A stretch of DNA of 6,138 bases, from the NCBI GenBank assembly GCA_028822125.1, contig JAPKEK010000153.1:1-6138 (forward strand). The letters run 5' to 3'. Source of the stretch: Pseudomonadales bacterium (GTDB taxonomy: Bacteria; Pseudomonadota; Gammaproteobacteria; Pseudomonadales; Azotimanducaceae). The notes beneath the pieces were generated by a model that saw only the letters and a program-made list of their open reading frames with translations, was not told the DNA's origin and made no database searches. Shown here one piece after another: positions 1 to 6,138 of this stretch (the stretch's first letter is position 1; every line of letters starts with the position of its first letter). The position numbers and the translations under genes are program-made.

Positions 1-1
1 G

Positions 2-634
2 GATGCGGTCATATTTGTGGTCGATCGAGGTTCCTGGAATAAGGAAGATGAATTAGTGGCGGAGGCACTGCGGGGTCACTCGGGACAGTTGATCATTGCC
101 GTTAACAAATTTGATCTACTGGAATCAAAAAACAAGTTATTGCCGGTGCTAGAAACCTTACAGACGCGGTTTCCTGAAGCCGAGATCGTGCCAGTTTCTG
201 CCTTGAAGGCAGAGAACATCGAACTGCTGGAAAACCTTATTGCAGAACGGATCCCGTATAGTGAGTTTTATTTTCCTGATGATCAGATTACAGATCGCTC
301 CGAAAGATTTATGGTGGCAGAAATTATCAGAGAAAAACTCATGCGTCAGTTAGGCGATGAGGTACCCTATTCAGCCAGTATTCAGATTGATCGATTTGAG
401 AGAACTAGTAAGATAGTCCATATCGCCGCCACTATTTTTGTTGAGCGAGAGGGACAGAAATCGATCCTGATCGGTTCCGGAGGTAGTAAACTGAAAAGAA
501 TTGGTTCAGATGCTCGTATCGACATCGAACAGTTGTTGGGCCGTAAAATCATGTTGACTAACTGGGTTAAGGTCAAGTCGGGTTGGTCTGATAGTGAGCG
601 AGCATTAAAAAGCCTCGGTTATGATCCGGTCTGA
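2..634 (+). CDS. era: GTPase Era, C-terminal part (5' end outside window)
   Basis: Era is a GTPase that binds the 3' end of 16S rRNA and helps the small ribosomal subunit mature at the inner face of the membrane. The fragment has 210 codons and is open at the left edge, so the G1 to G3 nucleotide motifs are not in view. Visible are the strand DAVIFVVDRG, the G4 motif NKFD (fragment residues 35-38), the G5 motif SAL (66-68), and a C-terminal KH domain with the RNA-binding GxxG loop written GSGG (158-161). The Era-type ending WVKVKSGWSDSERALKSLGY follows. The length from the G4 motif to the stop is normal for the family. The last 14 bases overlap the start of recO, the usual gammaproteobacterial order, so the two are probably cotranscribed and translationally coupled. 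The first in-frame GTG at 17 is internal, not a start. The identification is secure. Confidence 0.96.
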   Translation, partial: DAVIFVVDRGSWNKEDELVAEALRGHSGQLIIAVNKFDLLESKNKLLPVLETLQTRFPEAEIVPVSALKAENIELLENLIAERIPYSEFYFPDDQITDRSERFMVAEIIREKLMRQLGDEVPYSASIQIDRFERTSKIVHIAATIFVEREGQKSILIGSGGSKLKRIGSDARIDIEQLLGRKIMLTNWVKVKSGWSDSERALKSLGYDPV

Positions 635-1337
635 TACAAAAGATGTGGTGATATATATTCTCCACACCCGAAAATACCGAGATACCAGCCTGTTAGCTGA
701 AGTATTCTCCAGGGAAGAAGGTCGGTTCAGTTTATTGTTCAAGGGGATTCGACGCGAAACAAAGAAGTCTTCGCGCAGTGCAGGCCAGATTCAACCATTC
801 GTGCCTATTATTGCGTCATTTTACGGTCGAGGCGATTTGAGAACGGCGGTCTACCAGGAAACAGCTCCATTTAGTTACCATTTGTCTGGTAGGGAGTCGT
901 TTATCGGACTCTATATTAACGAGTTGATGTATCGGCTTATTGGGAAATATGAACCCTTACCGACGCTTTTTGATGGTTATAAAAAGGTGTTGGTGGAACT
1001 GGGTAGCCCCAAATTTGAGCTGGCCATGTTGCGTCGTTTTGAATTTACCCTGTTGATGGAGTTAGGTTTTGGCATTGACTTTGCTTTTGATGCCAAGACC
1101 GGACTGCCGATCGATAATGCAGGTCATTATCGATTCGTGTCGCAGAGTGGATTTGAATGGGTGCATGCGACTGATCAAGGGGCCTGCAGTGGTGGCACGA
1201 TTAACAGGATGGCCCGGGGTGATTTTTCCGGAGTAGGGGTTGGGCTGGCAAAGAGGATGATCAGTGAATCCCTGCGGCCTCTACTGGGTGGCAGGCCTTT
1301 AAAATCCCGCGAGTTGTTTACCGTGAGCTTTGAATGA
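621..1337 (+). CDS. recO: DNA repair protein RecO
   Basis: RecO works with RecF and RecR to load RecA on SSB-coated single-stranded DNA during gap repair. The protein has 238 residues, close to the 242 of E. coli. The N-terminal OB-fold shows YILHTRKYRDTSLLAEVFS (residues 12-30) and the KGIRR segment (41-45). The helical middle carries GLYINELMYRLI (96-107) and RRFEFTLLMELGFGIDF (138-154), and the C-terminal signature LRPLLGGRPLKSRELF is at 218-233. There is no four-cysteine zinc site, which is also true of the enterobacterial form. The ATG at 621 lies inside the end of era and has no clear Shine-Dalgarno sequence, which suggests translational coupling. A later GTG at 645 or 648 is possible but would shorten the N-terminus. 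The stop codon overlaps the acpS start as ATGA. The usual next gene, pdxJ, is missing here. Confidence 0.95.
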   Translation: MIRSDTKDVVIYILHTRKYRDTSLLAEVFSREEGRFSLLFKGIRRETKKSSRSAGQIQPFVPIIASFYGRGDLRTAVYQETAPFSYHLSGRESFIGLYINELMYRLIGKYEPLPTLFDGYKKVLVELGSPKFELAMLRRFEFTLLMELGFGIDFAFDAKTGLPIDNAGHYRFVSQSGFEWVHATDQGACSGGTINRMARGDFSGVGVGLAKRMISESLRPLLGGRPLKSRELFTVSFE

Positions 1338-1723
1338 TTGTTTCGGTGGGGACCGACCTGGTGAAAATAGCAAGAATCGAGCAAGCGTTAAACCGCTGGG
1401 GCCACGGTTTTGCTGAAAAAATATTGACCTTTGCAGAAAAATTACTGCTGGAACAAAGGCCCGCCAATAGGGCTGCTTTTCTGGCGAAGCAATTCGCTGC
1501 AAAGGAAGCTGTATCTAAAGCGCTTGGTACAGGCATGAGTCGGGGAGTCAGCTTCCGAACCATAGAAATCCTAAGGAATGAATCTGGTGCTCCAACGGTC
1601 CAACTGCATGGCCAGGCCCTCGAAAGGCAGCATCGCTTGAATATCTCACATTTTCATGTGTCTATTTCAGATGAATCAGGTTTTGCCCTGGCTTTTGTTA
1701 TAGCCGAAGGAAGGCATGGATGA
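1334..1723 (+). CDS. acpS: Holo-[acyl-carrier-protein] synthase AcpS
   Basis: AcpS transfers the 4'-phosphopantetheine arm of coenzyme A to a serine of apo acyl carrier protein, making the active carrier for fatty acid synthesis in the cytoplasm. The product has 129 residues, near the E. coli length of 126. The N-terminal signature IVSVGTDLVKIARIEQAL (2-19) contains the Mg-binding Asp8. The second signature FAAKEAVSKALGTG (54-67) contains Glu58, the other Mg ligand. The closing strands HVSISDESGFALAFVIAE (108-125) complete the phosphopantetheinyl transferase fold. The start is joined to recO by ATGA and has no clear Shine-Dalgarno sequence, so translation is probably coupled. The last 48 bases are also the antisense end of the convergent gene on the other strand. 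This leaves no space for a terminator between the two. Confidence 0.96.
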   Translation: MIVSVGTDLVKIARIEQALNRWGHGFAEKILTFAEKLLLEQRPANRAAFLAKQFAAKEAVSKALGTGMSRGVSFRTIEILRNESGAPTVQLHGQALERQHRLNISHFHVSISDESGFALAFVIAEGRHG

Positions 1724-3718
1724 TTCTTTAAACGGCTCTGGTGTTATTTGCAGCCAAGTCAGTAAGTTCTCGGTCTCAGAGATTACCAGTTTGGTTGCCT
1801 GCATAATATTTCCCTGGGGTCTATTGTTGGCAATTTGATCGGCCTGCCTGATGAACTGCTGTAATCTCGGAGCGGCGGTGAATTCAAGAGCGCCTTTAAG
1901 TTTGTGAAGAATTTGTTGAATGTCGGACTGATCCATTCGATCCCAGGCTGATTTTAGTCGGTTCAGATCTCCAGGTAATGTTGAGATCAGAATGGCTAGC
2001 ATCTCGATAGCGAGCTCAGTCCTGCCGTTTGCTGCTTTAATGGCCGCTATGGTGTCAAATACCGGCAAGTGCCCCCCGTTTTTCAGTTGCTCATTAGATT
2101 GTTTAGCGGCTGTGTGAACGAGGCGGGTCGATGTATCATCCAAGAGCCTCTGCAAGCTGATCAGGTCGATGGGCTTGAACAGTAATTCAGTAAAAACAGG
2201 GTCGTGGAGATTGCTGGCGTCCTTTTCCGGTGCTGCAGTCATGCCAATAATGTTCAGTTCTGGCTGCTGTGACTTGATTTCCCTGGCGATGCTGGCACCG
2301 TCCTCGTCGGGCAGGTGCAGATCGATCAGAGCCAGTGAAAAGGGCATCTTTTCAACCAGTGCTATCGCTTCCTTTCCGGTTGAAGCTGTGAATACGGTTT
2401 GCCCATGATCCTCGAAACAGGTTTTCAGATAAGCCAGACTGGCTGGTTCATCGTCAATTGCCAGGATACAAAAGGATTTGTAGTCCCTGGTTGACCATTT
2501 CTGAAATTTGTCTGAAATGGCCTTTTGCAGATTTACAATGAGAGGTGGGTTATCTGCCACAGGGTGGGTTTGGCCGAGCATCCATACCTGTGCTGGTTCT
2601 TTGATGTAGGATTTAAAGCGTCTGAAAAAGGCTTCAGTGGACGATGTGATTAACAACAGGTCGATATTTTCAGACGAGAAATCCTGGCTGATTGAGCAAC
2701 CAAAGTATTGGATTCGTTGTTTTAGAGCCAGTCTTTGTAAGGGATCTGCAGCCAGCACCATCGCTGTCCTGCCTTTACCAGGAAGCACTTTATTTTCGCT
2801 GAAACTCGTCAAGGGCAACTGCAATACAGAGCCGGCACGCCCATCCAGAGTTGTATGGGCGAAGTCTTCCGCTTTTGATATAGTTCGCAGCCTACATACA
2901 TTGGCTGTGGCAGAGAAGCTAATGATTAGCCCCAATGCAGTTGATTCCCGCTGACTCTGCAGCGCAATGTCTACCAGGAAAGAAAGTAATCGAACCAGGT
3001 CAGTTTGGTGTACTTCAATCCGGCCTGGAGTGGACTGGTCTGTAATGATATTGAGGCATCCTTCATGCATAGGGTTCAGTATCTCAAGCCAGTAATCCAG
3101 CGTTTCAATTAAATGAATTGACATGACCACCGGATCGGATCGACCCGGTAAAATAGCGTCAGACAGTAATTGAATTTGTTCGCGAAATTCGAAGTGTGAA
3201 TTTTGTCCACGGGAATCAGTTGCTGGTGCTGGATGCATTTCAACCTGGGTGATGATAATTTGCAGGATGGCAGCGGTTTTTTGATGTAACAGCTTTAACT
3301 CGGCTGATAGCTGATTGTTTTGCCGGGTTAAGCTATTGGTCAAAGCATCGGAACTGTTCTTGTACTGCTGGCTGTCGCTCTGCGCCATTTCCAGATTTTG
3401 TTGCAGTTCTGAAAAGGCGGATTGTATCTGGGTGACAAGCTGCGCCGGTTGGATTTCAGGCATTGCCACTGTGGCAGGGGATAAGGCTCCCGTTTTATCT
3501 TCCGTCGATACTGATACGTGGAATTTTACCAGCTTTGACAGGGGAACCAGGTAGGTTTTATGGACCGCGTGGAATAAGGCCATACATAGCAGACATTGAA
3601 TAACAAGGCTCGCTATGATGGACCAAGCAGGCGCAATCTGCAGCCAGCTAAGCTGGCCAATAGACAGGATAAAAATTAAACAGATGATAATGGCAAAACG
3701 CCGAGTTGATTTTTTCAT
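1676..3718 (-). CDS. BarA/GacS-like phosphorelay protein with degenerate kinase core, intact REC and HPt
   Basis: Numbering is from the ATG at 3718 (680 residues). Two membrane helices (about 8-26 and 31-52) are joined by a very short loop, so the usual periplasmic sensor domain is missing. A Gln-rich coiled-coil stretch (about 92-145) follows, with no full HAMP domain. The dimerisation region has only a remnant H-box around His145 (LLHQKTAAI, lacking the HE-x-RTP pattern). Residues 200-255 still align with the start of a GHKL ATPase domain, but the N-box Asn is lost. The DxGxG box, ATP lid and second Gly box are absent before the LQLPL ending (299-303). A receiver-like segment without acidic residues (316-408) precedes a canonical receiver (Asp422, Asp423, phosphoacceptor Asp466, Thr494, Lys515). 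The HPt domain has His605 in HKLKGALEFTAAPRL. Domain order and position near cysM-rlmD match BarA/GacS. It probably relays phosphate without making it. An in-frame TTG at 3805 would add 29 residues, but neither start has a clear ribosome-binding site. Confidence 0.85.
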   Translation of the reverse strand: MKKSTRRFAIIICLIFILSIGQLSWLQIAPAWSIIASLVIQCLLCMALFHAVHKTYLVPLSKLVKFHVSVSTEDKTGALSPATVAMPEIQPAQLVTQIQSAFSELQQNLEMAQSDSQQYKNSSDALTNSLTRQNNQLSAELKLLHQKTAAILQIIITQVEMHPAPATDSRGQNSHFEFREQIQLLSDAILPGRSDPVVMSIHLIETLDYWLEILNPMHEGCLNIITDQSTPGRIEVHQTDLVRLLSFLVDIALQSQRESTALGLIISFSATANVCRLRTISKAEDFAHTTLDGRAGSVLQLPLTSFSENKVLPGKGRTAMVLAADPLQRLALKQRIQYFGCSISQDFSSENIDLLLITSSTEAFFRRFKSYIKEPAQVWMLGQTHPVADNPPLIVNLQKAISDKFQKWSTRDYKSFCILAIDDEPASLAYLKTCFEDHGQTVFTASTGKEAIALVEKMPFSLALIDLHLPDEDGASIAREIKSQQPELNIIGMTAAPEKDASNLHDPVFTELLFKPIDLISLQRLLDDTSTRLVHTAAKQSNEQLKNGGHLPVFDTIAAIKAANGRTELAIEMLAILISTLPGDLNRLKSAWDRMDQSDIQQILHKLKGALEFTAAPRLQQFIRQADQIANNRPQGNIMQATKLVISETENLLTWLQITPEPFKESSMPSFGYNKSQGKT

Positions 3719-3811
3719 CCACAGTACCGGGGTTGTCCCGTTATATTCAATCTGTCGTTTTAGCCCTTTTAGCGACCCCAGGGCATGTTGGCCAGAGGGT
3801 CTCAATGCGTC

Positions 3812-3831
3812 AGGCGATTAGCCAATCACCT
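3812..3831 (-). repeat. 20-base dyad / hairpin upstream of the BarA-like gene
   Basis: On the - strand the sequence reads AGGTGATTGGCTAATCGCCT. As RNA the outer eight bases on each side pair completely, with one G-U wobble, around a four-base GGCU loop. As DNA it is an imperfect palindrome with eight of ten symmetric pairs. On the + strand the same site has an A-C mismatch in the stem, so the hairpin is better in the direction of the - strand gene. No U-tract follows, so it does not look like an intrinsic terminator. It could be an operator for a dimeric regulator or a structured leader element. Chance occurrence in a region of this size is not negligible. Confidence 0.4.
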
Positions 3832-3852
3832 ATGTCTATTTGGTGTTAACAA

Positions 3853-3882
3853 AGTATTTAGCTGGACAGTTTGTTTTGTCTA
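3853..3882 (-). promoter_or_regulatory. Candidate promoter for the BarA-like gene
   Basis: Read on the - strand, TAGACA (3882-3877, five of six matches to TTGACA) is followed after 18 bases by AATACT (3858-3853, four of six matches to TATAAT). Transcription would start near 3846, giving a leader of roughly 128 bases before the ATG at 3718. It would place the dyad at 3812-3831 inside the leader. It would also leave the TTG at 3805 within the transcript, so it does not decide between the two starts. The spacing is one base longer than ideal and the -10 box is weak, so this is only a suggestion. Confidence 0.25.
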
Positions 3883-4009
3883 CCCTGCGCTGGCAGTAAT
3901 GGACTGCAACCATAACTTAGACCAGAGAGGAATTAGAATAGACCCAGTTGATACTATAAGTACAGGTATTGTTAGCCTATCATTAAAAAAATTAACCTAG
4001 TCATGAACG

Positions 4010-4912
4010 ATGATAAGATATCCTACGATAGAAAATTGTGTTGGGGAAACGCCGTTAGTGAGACTGCAACGGCTACCCGATGCCTCCACTAATACTGTAT
4101 TAGCAAAATTAGAAGGCAATAATCCGGCCGGTTCGGTCAAGGATCGACCGGCACTGAGCATGATCAGTGGCGCTGAATCAGCCGGTAAGATATCCCCAGG
4201 TGATACGCTTATCGAAGCAACCAGTGGTAATACCGGCATTGCCCTGGCTATGGCAGCTGCAATAAAAGGCTATCCAATAAAGCTGATTATGCCAGCGCAT
4301 ATGAGCGAAGAAAGGAAAGCTGCCATGCGTGCCTATGGTGCGGAATTGATACTGGTATCCAAACAGGATGGCATGGAAGGTGCTCGAGATCTGGCCTTGT
4401 TAATGGAGGAAAAAGGCCAGGGCATTGTTCTTGATCAGTTTTCAAATACTGATAATCCGCTGGCACACTACCAGGGTACCGGGCCAGAAATATTCAGGCA
4501 GACGCAGGGAGAGATCTCTCATTTTATCAGTTCCATGGGCACCACCGGCACGATAATGGGGGTTTCACAGTTCTTCAGTGAAGTGAAGCCTGAAGTTGAA
4601 ATCATAGGATTGCAACCCATGGAAGGCGAGGCCATTCCAGGAATTCGGCGTTGGCCTGAAGCCTACTTACCCAGCATTTTTGATAGCGAGGCGGTGGATC
4701 GAGTCATTGATATAAATCAAGATGAGGCGGAAGATATCATGCGCCGCCTGGCTCGTGAGGAAGGTATCTTTGCTGGCGTGTCATCAGGTGGCGCAATTGC
4801 TGCCGCATTGCAGGTAAATAGAGAGGTTGAAAATGCCACTATTGTCGCGATTGTTTGCGACAGGGGAGATCGTTATCTGTCGACAGGTGTATATGAGGAC
4901 CCAGTAGTTTAG
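4010..4912 (+). CDS. cysM: Cysteine synthase B (O-acetylserine sulfhydrylase B)
   Basis: CysM is a PLP enzyme that makes cysteine from O-acetylserine and sulfide, or S-sulfocysteine from thiosulfate, in the cytoplasm. The product has 300 residues, against 303 in E. coli. The PLP lysine is Lys44 in LEGNNPAGSVKDR (34-46). The substrate loop TSGNTG is at 71-76, the phosphate-binding MGTTGT at 176-181 and SSGG at 258-261. CysM rather than CysK identity is shown by RAYGAELILV (107-116), GIRRWPEAYLP (211-221) and CDRGDRYLSTG (283-293). An in-frame stop at 4004-4006 lies just upstream, so ATG 4010 is the first possible start. It also aligns with the family N-terminus (ENCVGETPLVRLQ). No clear Shine-Dalgarno sequence is seen. 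rlmD follows 70 bases later on the same strand, an association well known in gammaproteobacteria. Confidence 0.96.
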   Translation: MIRYPTIENCVGETPLVRLQRLPDASTNTVLAKLEGNNPAGSVKDRPALSMISGAESAGKISPGDTLIEATSGNTGIALAMAAAIKGYPIKLIMPAHMSEERKAAMRAYGAELILVSKQDGMEGARDLALLMEEKGQGIVLDQFSNTDNPLAHYQGTGPEIFRQTQGEISHFISSMGTTGTIMGVSQFFSEVKPEVEIIGLQPMEGEAIPGIRRWPEAYLPSIFDSEAVDRVIDINQDEAEDIMRRLAREEGIFAGVSSGGAIAAALQVNREVENATIVAIVCDRGDRYLSTGVYEDPVV

Positions 4913-4971
4913 AATCTCGTCTCCAAGATGATCGACAGGTACACGCCTGATTTTGAGATCATGAAGCTATT

Positions 4972-4976
4972 GGAGG
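4972..4976 (+). promoter_or_regulatory. Ribosome-binding site that fixes the rlmD start
   Basis: GGAGG ends six bases before the GTG at 4983, which is near-ideal spacing. No other start codon nearby in the rlmD frame is so placed, so this site decides for GTG over the internal ATG at residue 17. The complementary stretch CTCCAA (4921-4926) could pair with TTGGAG (4970-4975) and cover the site, but the loop would be 43 bases long and the helix is short. The 70-base gap from cysM shows no terminator. Confidence 0.8.
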
Positions 4977-4982
4977 GATCTC

Positions 4983-6138
4983 GTGCCGCGTAAGAAACTG
5001 CCTTTTCATACCAGATTAGAATCCTTAAGTATGCAGGGGTACGCTCTGGACGATCAACAGAAATGTGGGGTCTACGGCGCTTTGCAGGGTGAACAGATTC
5101 TGGCAGTGCCCCTACGAAAGAAAAAAGGAATCTGGCTGTGTCGAGCTGAACAGATACAGTCACCGAGTCCTGACCGGGTTGAACCTGGCTGCCAGTATGC
5201 AAATATTTGCGGAGGGTGTTCCTGGCAGCATCTAAGCAGGCAGGGGCAACTGAATCTAAAAGAGGCCTGGCTGAGAGAGCTATTTGCCGACATAACACCC
5301 AGGCAATGGCTGAAACCGCTTAGTGGAGAAGGCGCTGGCTATCGTAGTAAAGCAAGGCTAGGCGTTAGGTTTGTAGCCAAAAAAGAGAAAACGCTGGTGG
5401 GCTTTAGAGAAAAAGCCAACTCTTTTATAGCCGACGTATCCAGGTGCGATATCCTTGCTCCCCCGTTGGACAATTTACTCGAGCCATTGTCCGAATTAAT
5501 CGATCTTTTCGCTGACCCTACAATAGTACCGCAGATAGAGGTGGCCGCTGGAGAGGATGGTGCTGCACTGGTCATCAGACATTTGGCGAAGCTATCTGAA
5601 AAGGATCTCCTTGCCCTCGCTGAATTTGCCAGCAAGTATCAGGTGCTCATTTTTCTTCAGCCGGGCGGGAGTGATTCGGTTGCCCTGTTTGCGCCTCAAG
5701 GCGCAGAAAGCCTGCTCAGTTATTCCTTGAAAGACCAGCATCTGAAATTTCTTTTTCACCCGCTGGATTTTACTCAGGTTAATCAGCCCGTTAATCAACT
5801 CATGGTCAATCAGGCGCTTGATCTACTCGACCTTCATGGCAGGGACAGGGTATTAGATGGTTTTTGCGGGATAGGTAATTTCAGCTTGCCCATCGCGCAG
5901 AGGGTTGCTTTTGTAACCGGTCTGGAAGGGTCCGAATCTGCGGTGAGCAGAGCTCAACACAATGCCAGCTTAAATGATGTGAATAACATTGAATTCAAGT
6001 ATTGTGATTTGTATGGTACACAGCTGCCACAGATAGGAGATGGCAGCTATAATAAAGCGCTTTTGGATCCGCCAAGATCAGGGGCTGAAGATTTTTGTAA
6101 AGTACTTGCGGCGAGCGAGGTAGAAAGAGTAGTGTACG
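4983..6138 (+). CDS. rlmD: 23S rRNA (uracil(1939)-C(5))-methyltransferase RlmD, 3' end outside window
   Basis: RlmD (RumA) uses S-adenosylmethionine to methylate U1939 of 23S rRNA (E. coli numbering). The visible part has 385 codons and no stop before the right edge; the E. coli enzyme has 433 residues. An N-terminal TRAM-type RNA-binding domain spans about 10-65. The four iron-sulfur cluster cysteines are Cys70, Cys76, Cys79 (CGGC motif) and Cys155 (VSRCDILAP). The methyltransferase domain shows FTQVNQ (263-268), the SAM-binding VLDGFCGIGNF (290-300) and LLDPPRSG (360-367). The window ends at ERVVY, just before the catalytic SCNP cysteine is expected, so that residue cannot be checked. Starting at GTG gives a full TRAM domain and is backed by a strong ribosome-binding site. 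Transcription is probably with cysM. In many relatives relA follows. Confidence 0.95.
   Translation, partial: MPRKKLPFHTRLESLSMQGYALDDQQKCGVYGALQGEQILAVPLRKKKGIWLCRAEQIQSPSPDRVEPGCQYANICGGCSWQHLSRQGQLNLKEAWLRELFADITPRQWLKPLSGEGAGYRSKARLGVRFVAKKEKTLVGFREKANSFIADVSRCDILAPPLDNLLEPLSELIDLFADPTIVPQIEVAAGEDGAALVIRHLAKLSEKDLLALAEFASKYQVLIFLQPGGSDSVALFAPQGAESLLSYSLKDQHLKFLFHPLDFTQVNQPVNQLMVNQALDLLDLHGRDRVLDGFCGIGNFSLPIAQRVAFVTGLEGSESAVSRAQHNASLNDVNNIEFKYCDLYGTQLPQIGDGSYNKALLDPPRSGAEDFCKVLAASEVERVVY

Larger units (their letters stand above)
3719..4009. other. Divergent intergenic region between the BarA-like gene and cysM
   Basis: This 291-base stretch separates two divergently transcribed genes and must hold the promoters of both. 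On the - strand side there is a weak promoter candidate and a dyad, listed separately. On the + side a TATCAT box at 3978-3983 (five of six matches to TATAAT) could give a transcript with a leader of about 20 bases for cysM, but no good -35 box sits 16-18 bases upstream. An AT-rich run (ATTAAAAAAATTAA, 3982-3995) follows. A + strand reading frame running through the region (3785-4000) has no similarity that I recognise and is probably not a gene. If the TTG at 3805 is the real start of the - strand gene, the region shrinks to 204 bases. Confidence 0.6.

Noticed and set aside
2169..2954. Several + strand reading frames of 79-105 codons opposite the BarA-like gene
   Set aside because: They are antisense shadows of the receiver and kinase-remnant coding region and show no recognisable domain or ribosome-binding site.
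1676..3718. The BarA-like gene as a decaying pseudogene
   Set aside because: The frame is uninterrupted, and all receiver and HPt catalytic residues are present. Random decay would be expected to damage these as well.
3785..4000. A 71-codon + strand reading frame across the divergent intergenic region
   Set aside because: It starts inside the TTG-extended part of the opposite gene, has no ribosome-binding site or recognisable motif, and covers the region that must hold promoters.
4003..4092. An ATG seven bases before the cysM start, in another frame, opening a 29-codon frame
   Set aside because: It has no ribosome-binding site and overlaps cysM entirely out of frame; the cysM start fits the family N-terminus.
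4928..4993. A 21-codon reading frame between cysM and rlmD that overlaps the rlmD start, considered as a leader peptide
   Set aside because: There is no Shine-Dalgarno sequence before its ATG, no run of regulatory codons, and it ends within rlmD without any attenuator structure.
4909..5298. A 129-codon - strand reading frame over the start of rlmD
   Set aside because: It is the antisense shadow of rlmD, whose frame shows the TRAM domain and the iron-sulfur cysteines.

Overview
The window looks like a chromosomal housekeeping segment from a gammaproteobacterium with moderate GC. The protein sequences resemble Escherichia coli and Pseudomonas orthologues, and the gene set (era, recO, acpS, a BarA/GacS-position gene, cysM, rlmD) is a well-known gammaproteobacterial neighbourhood. 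The genus cannot be named from the sequence; a free-living marine-type lineage is only a guess. There are no RNA genes, CRISPR arrays, insertion sequences, or recognisable phage or plasmid genes.

Layout. At the left, on the + strand, are the C-terminal two thirds of era (cut by the window edge), complete recO and complete acpS. They are tightly packed: era and recO overlap by 14 bases, and recO and acpS share an ATGA stop/start. pdxJ, usually found between recO and acpS in relatives, is absent. Next, on the - strand and overlapping acpS tail to tail by 48 bases, is a long gene for a membrane-anchored protein with BarA/GacS domain order. A 291-base divergent intergenic region separates it from cysM. 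That region holds a weak promoter candidate and a hairpin-forming dyad on the side of the - strand gene. On the right, cysM (complete) and rlmD (start present, 3' end cut) run on the + strand. rlmD starts at a GTG behind a strong ribosome-binding site.

The most notable content is the - strand gene. It keeps an intact receiver domain and an intact HPt domain, but its histidine kinase core is eroded. The H-box is barely recognisable, the N-box Asn is lost, the G1/G2 glycine boxes and the ATP lid are gone, and the periplasmic sensor domain is reduced to a loop of a few residues. It reads as an uninterrupted, maintained protein rather than a decaying pseudogene. It is best viewed as a BarA/GacS descendant turned into a kinase-dead phosphorelay module that must take its phosphoryl group from, or give it to, another protein.

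The other genes do standard jobs: 30S ribosome assembly (Era), recombinational repair (RecO), acyl carrier protein activation (AcpS), cysteine synthesis (CysM) and 23S rRNA methylation (RlmD).
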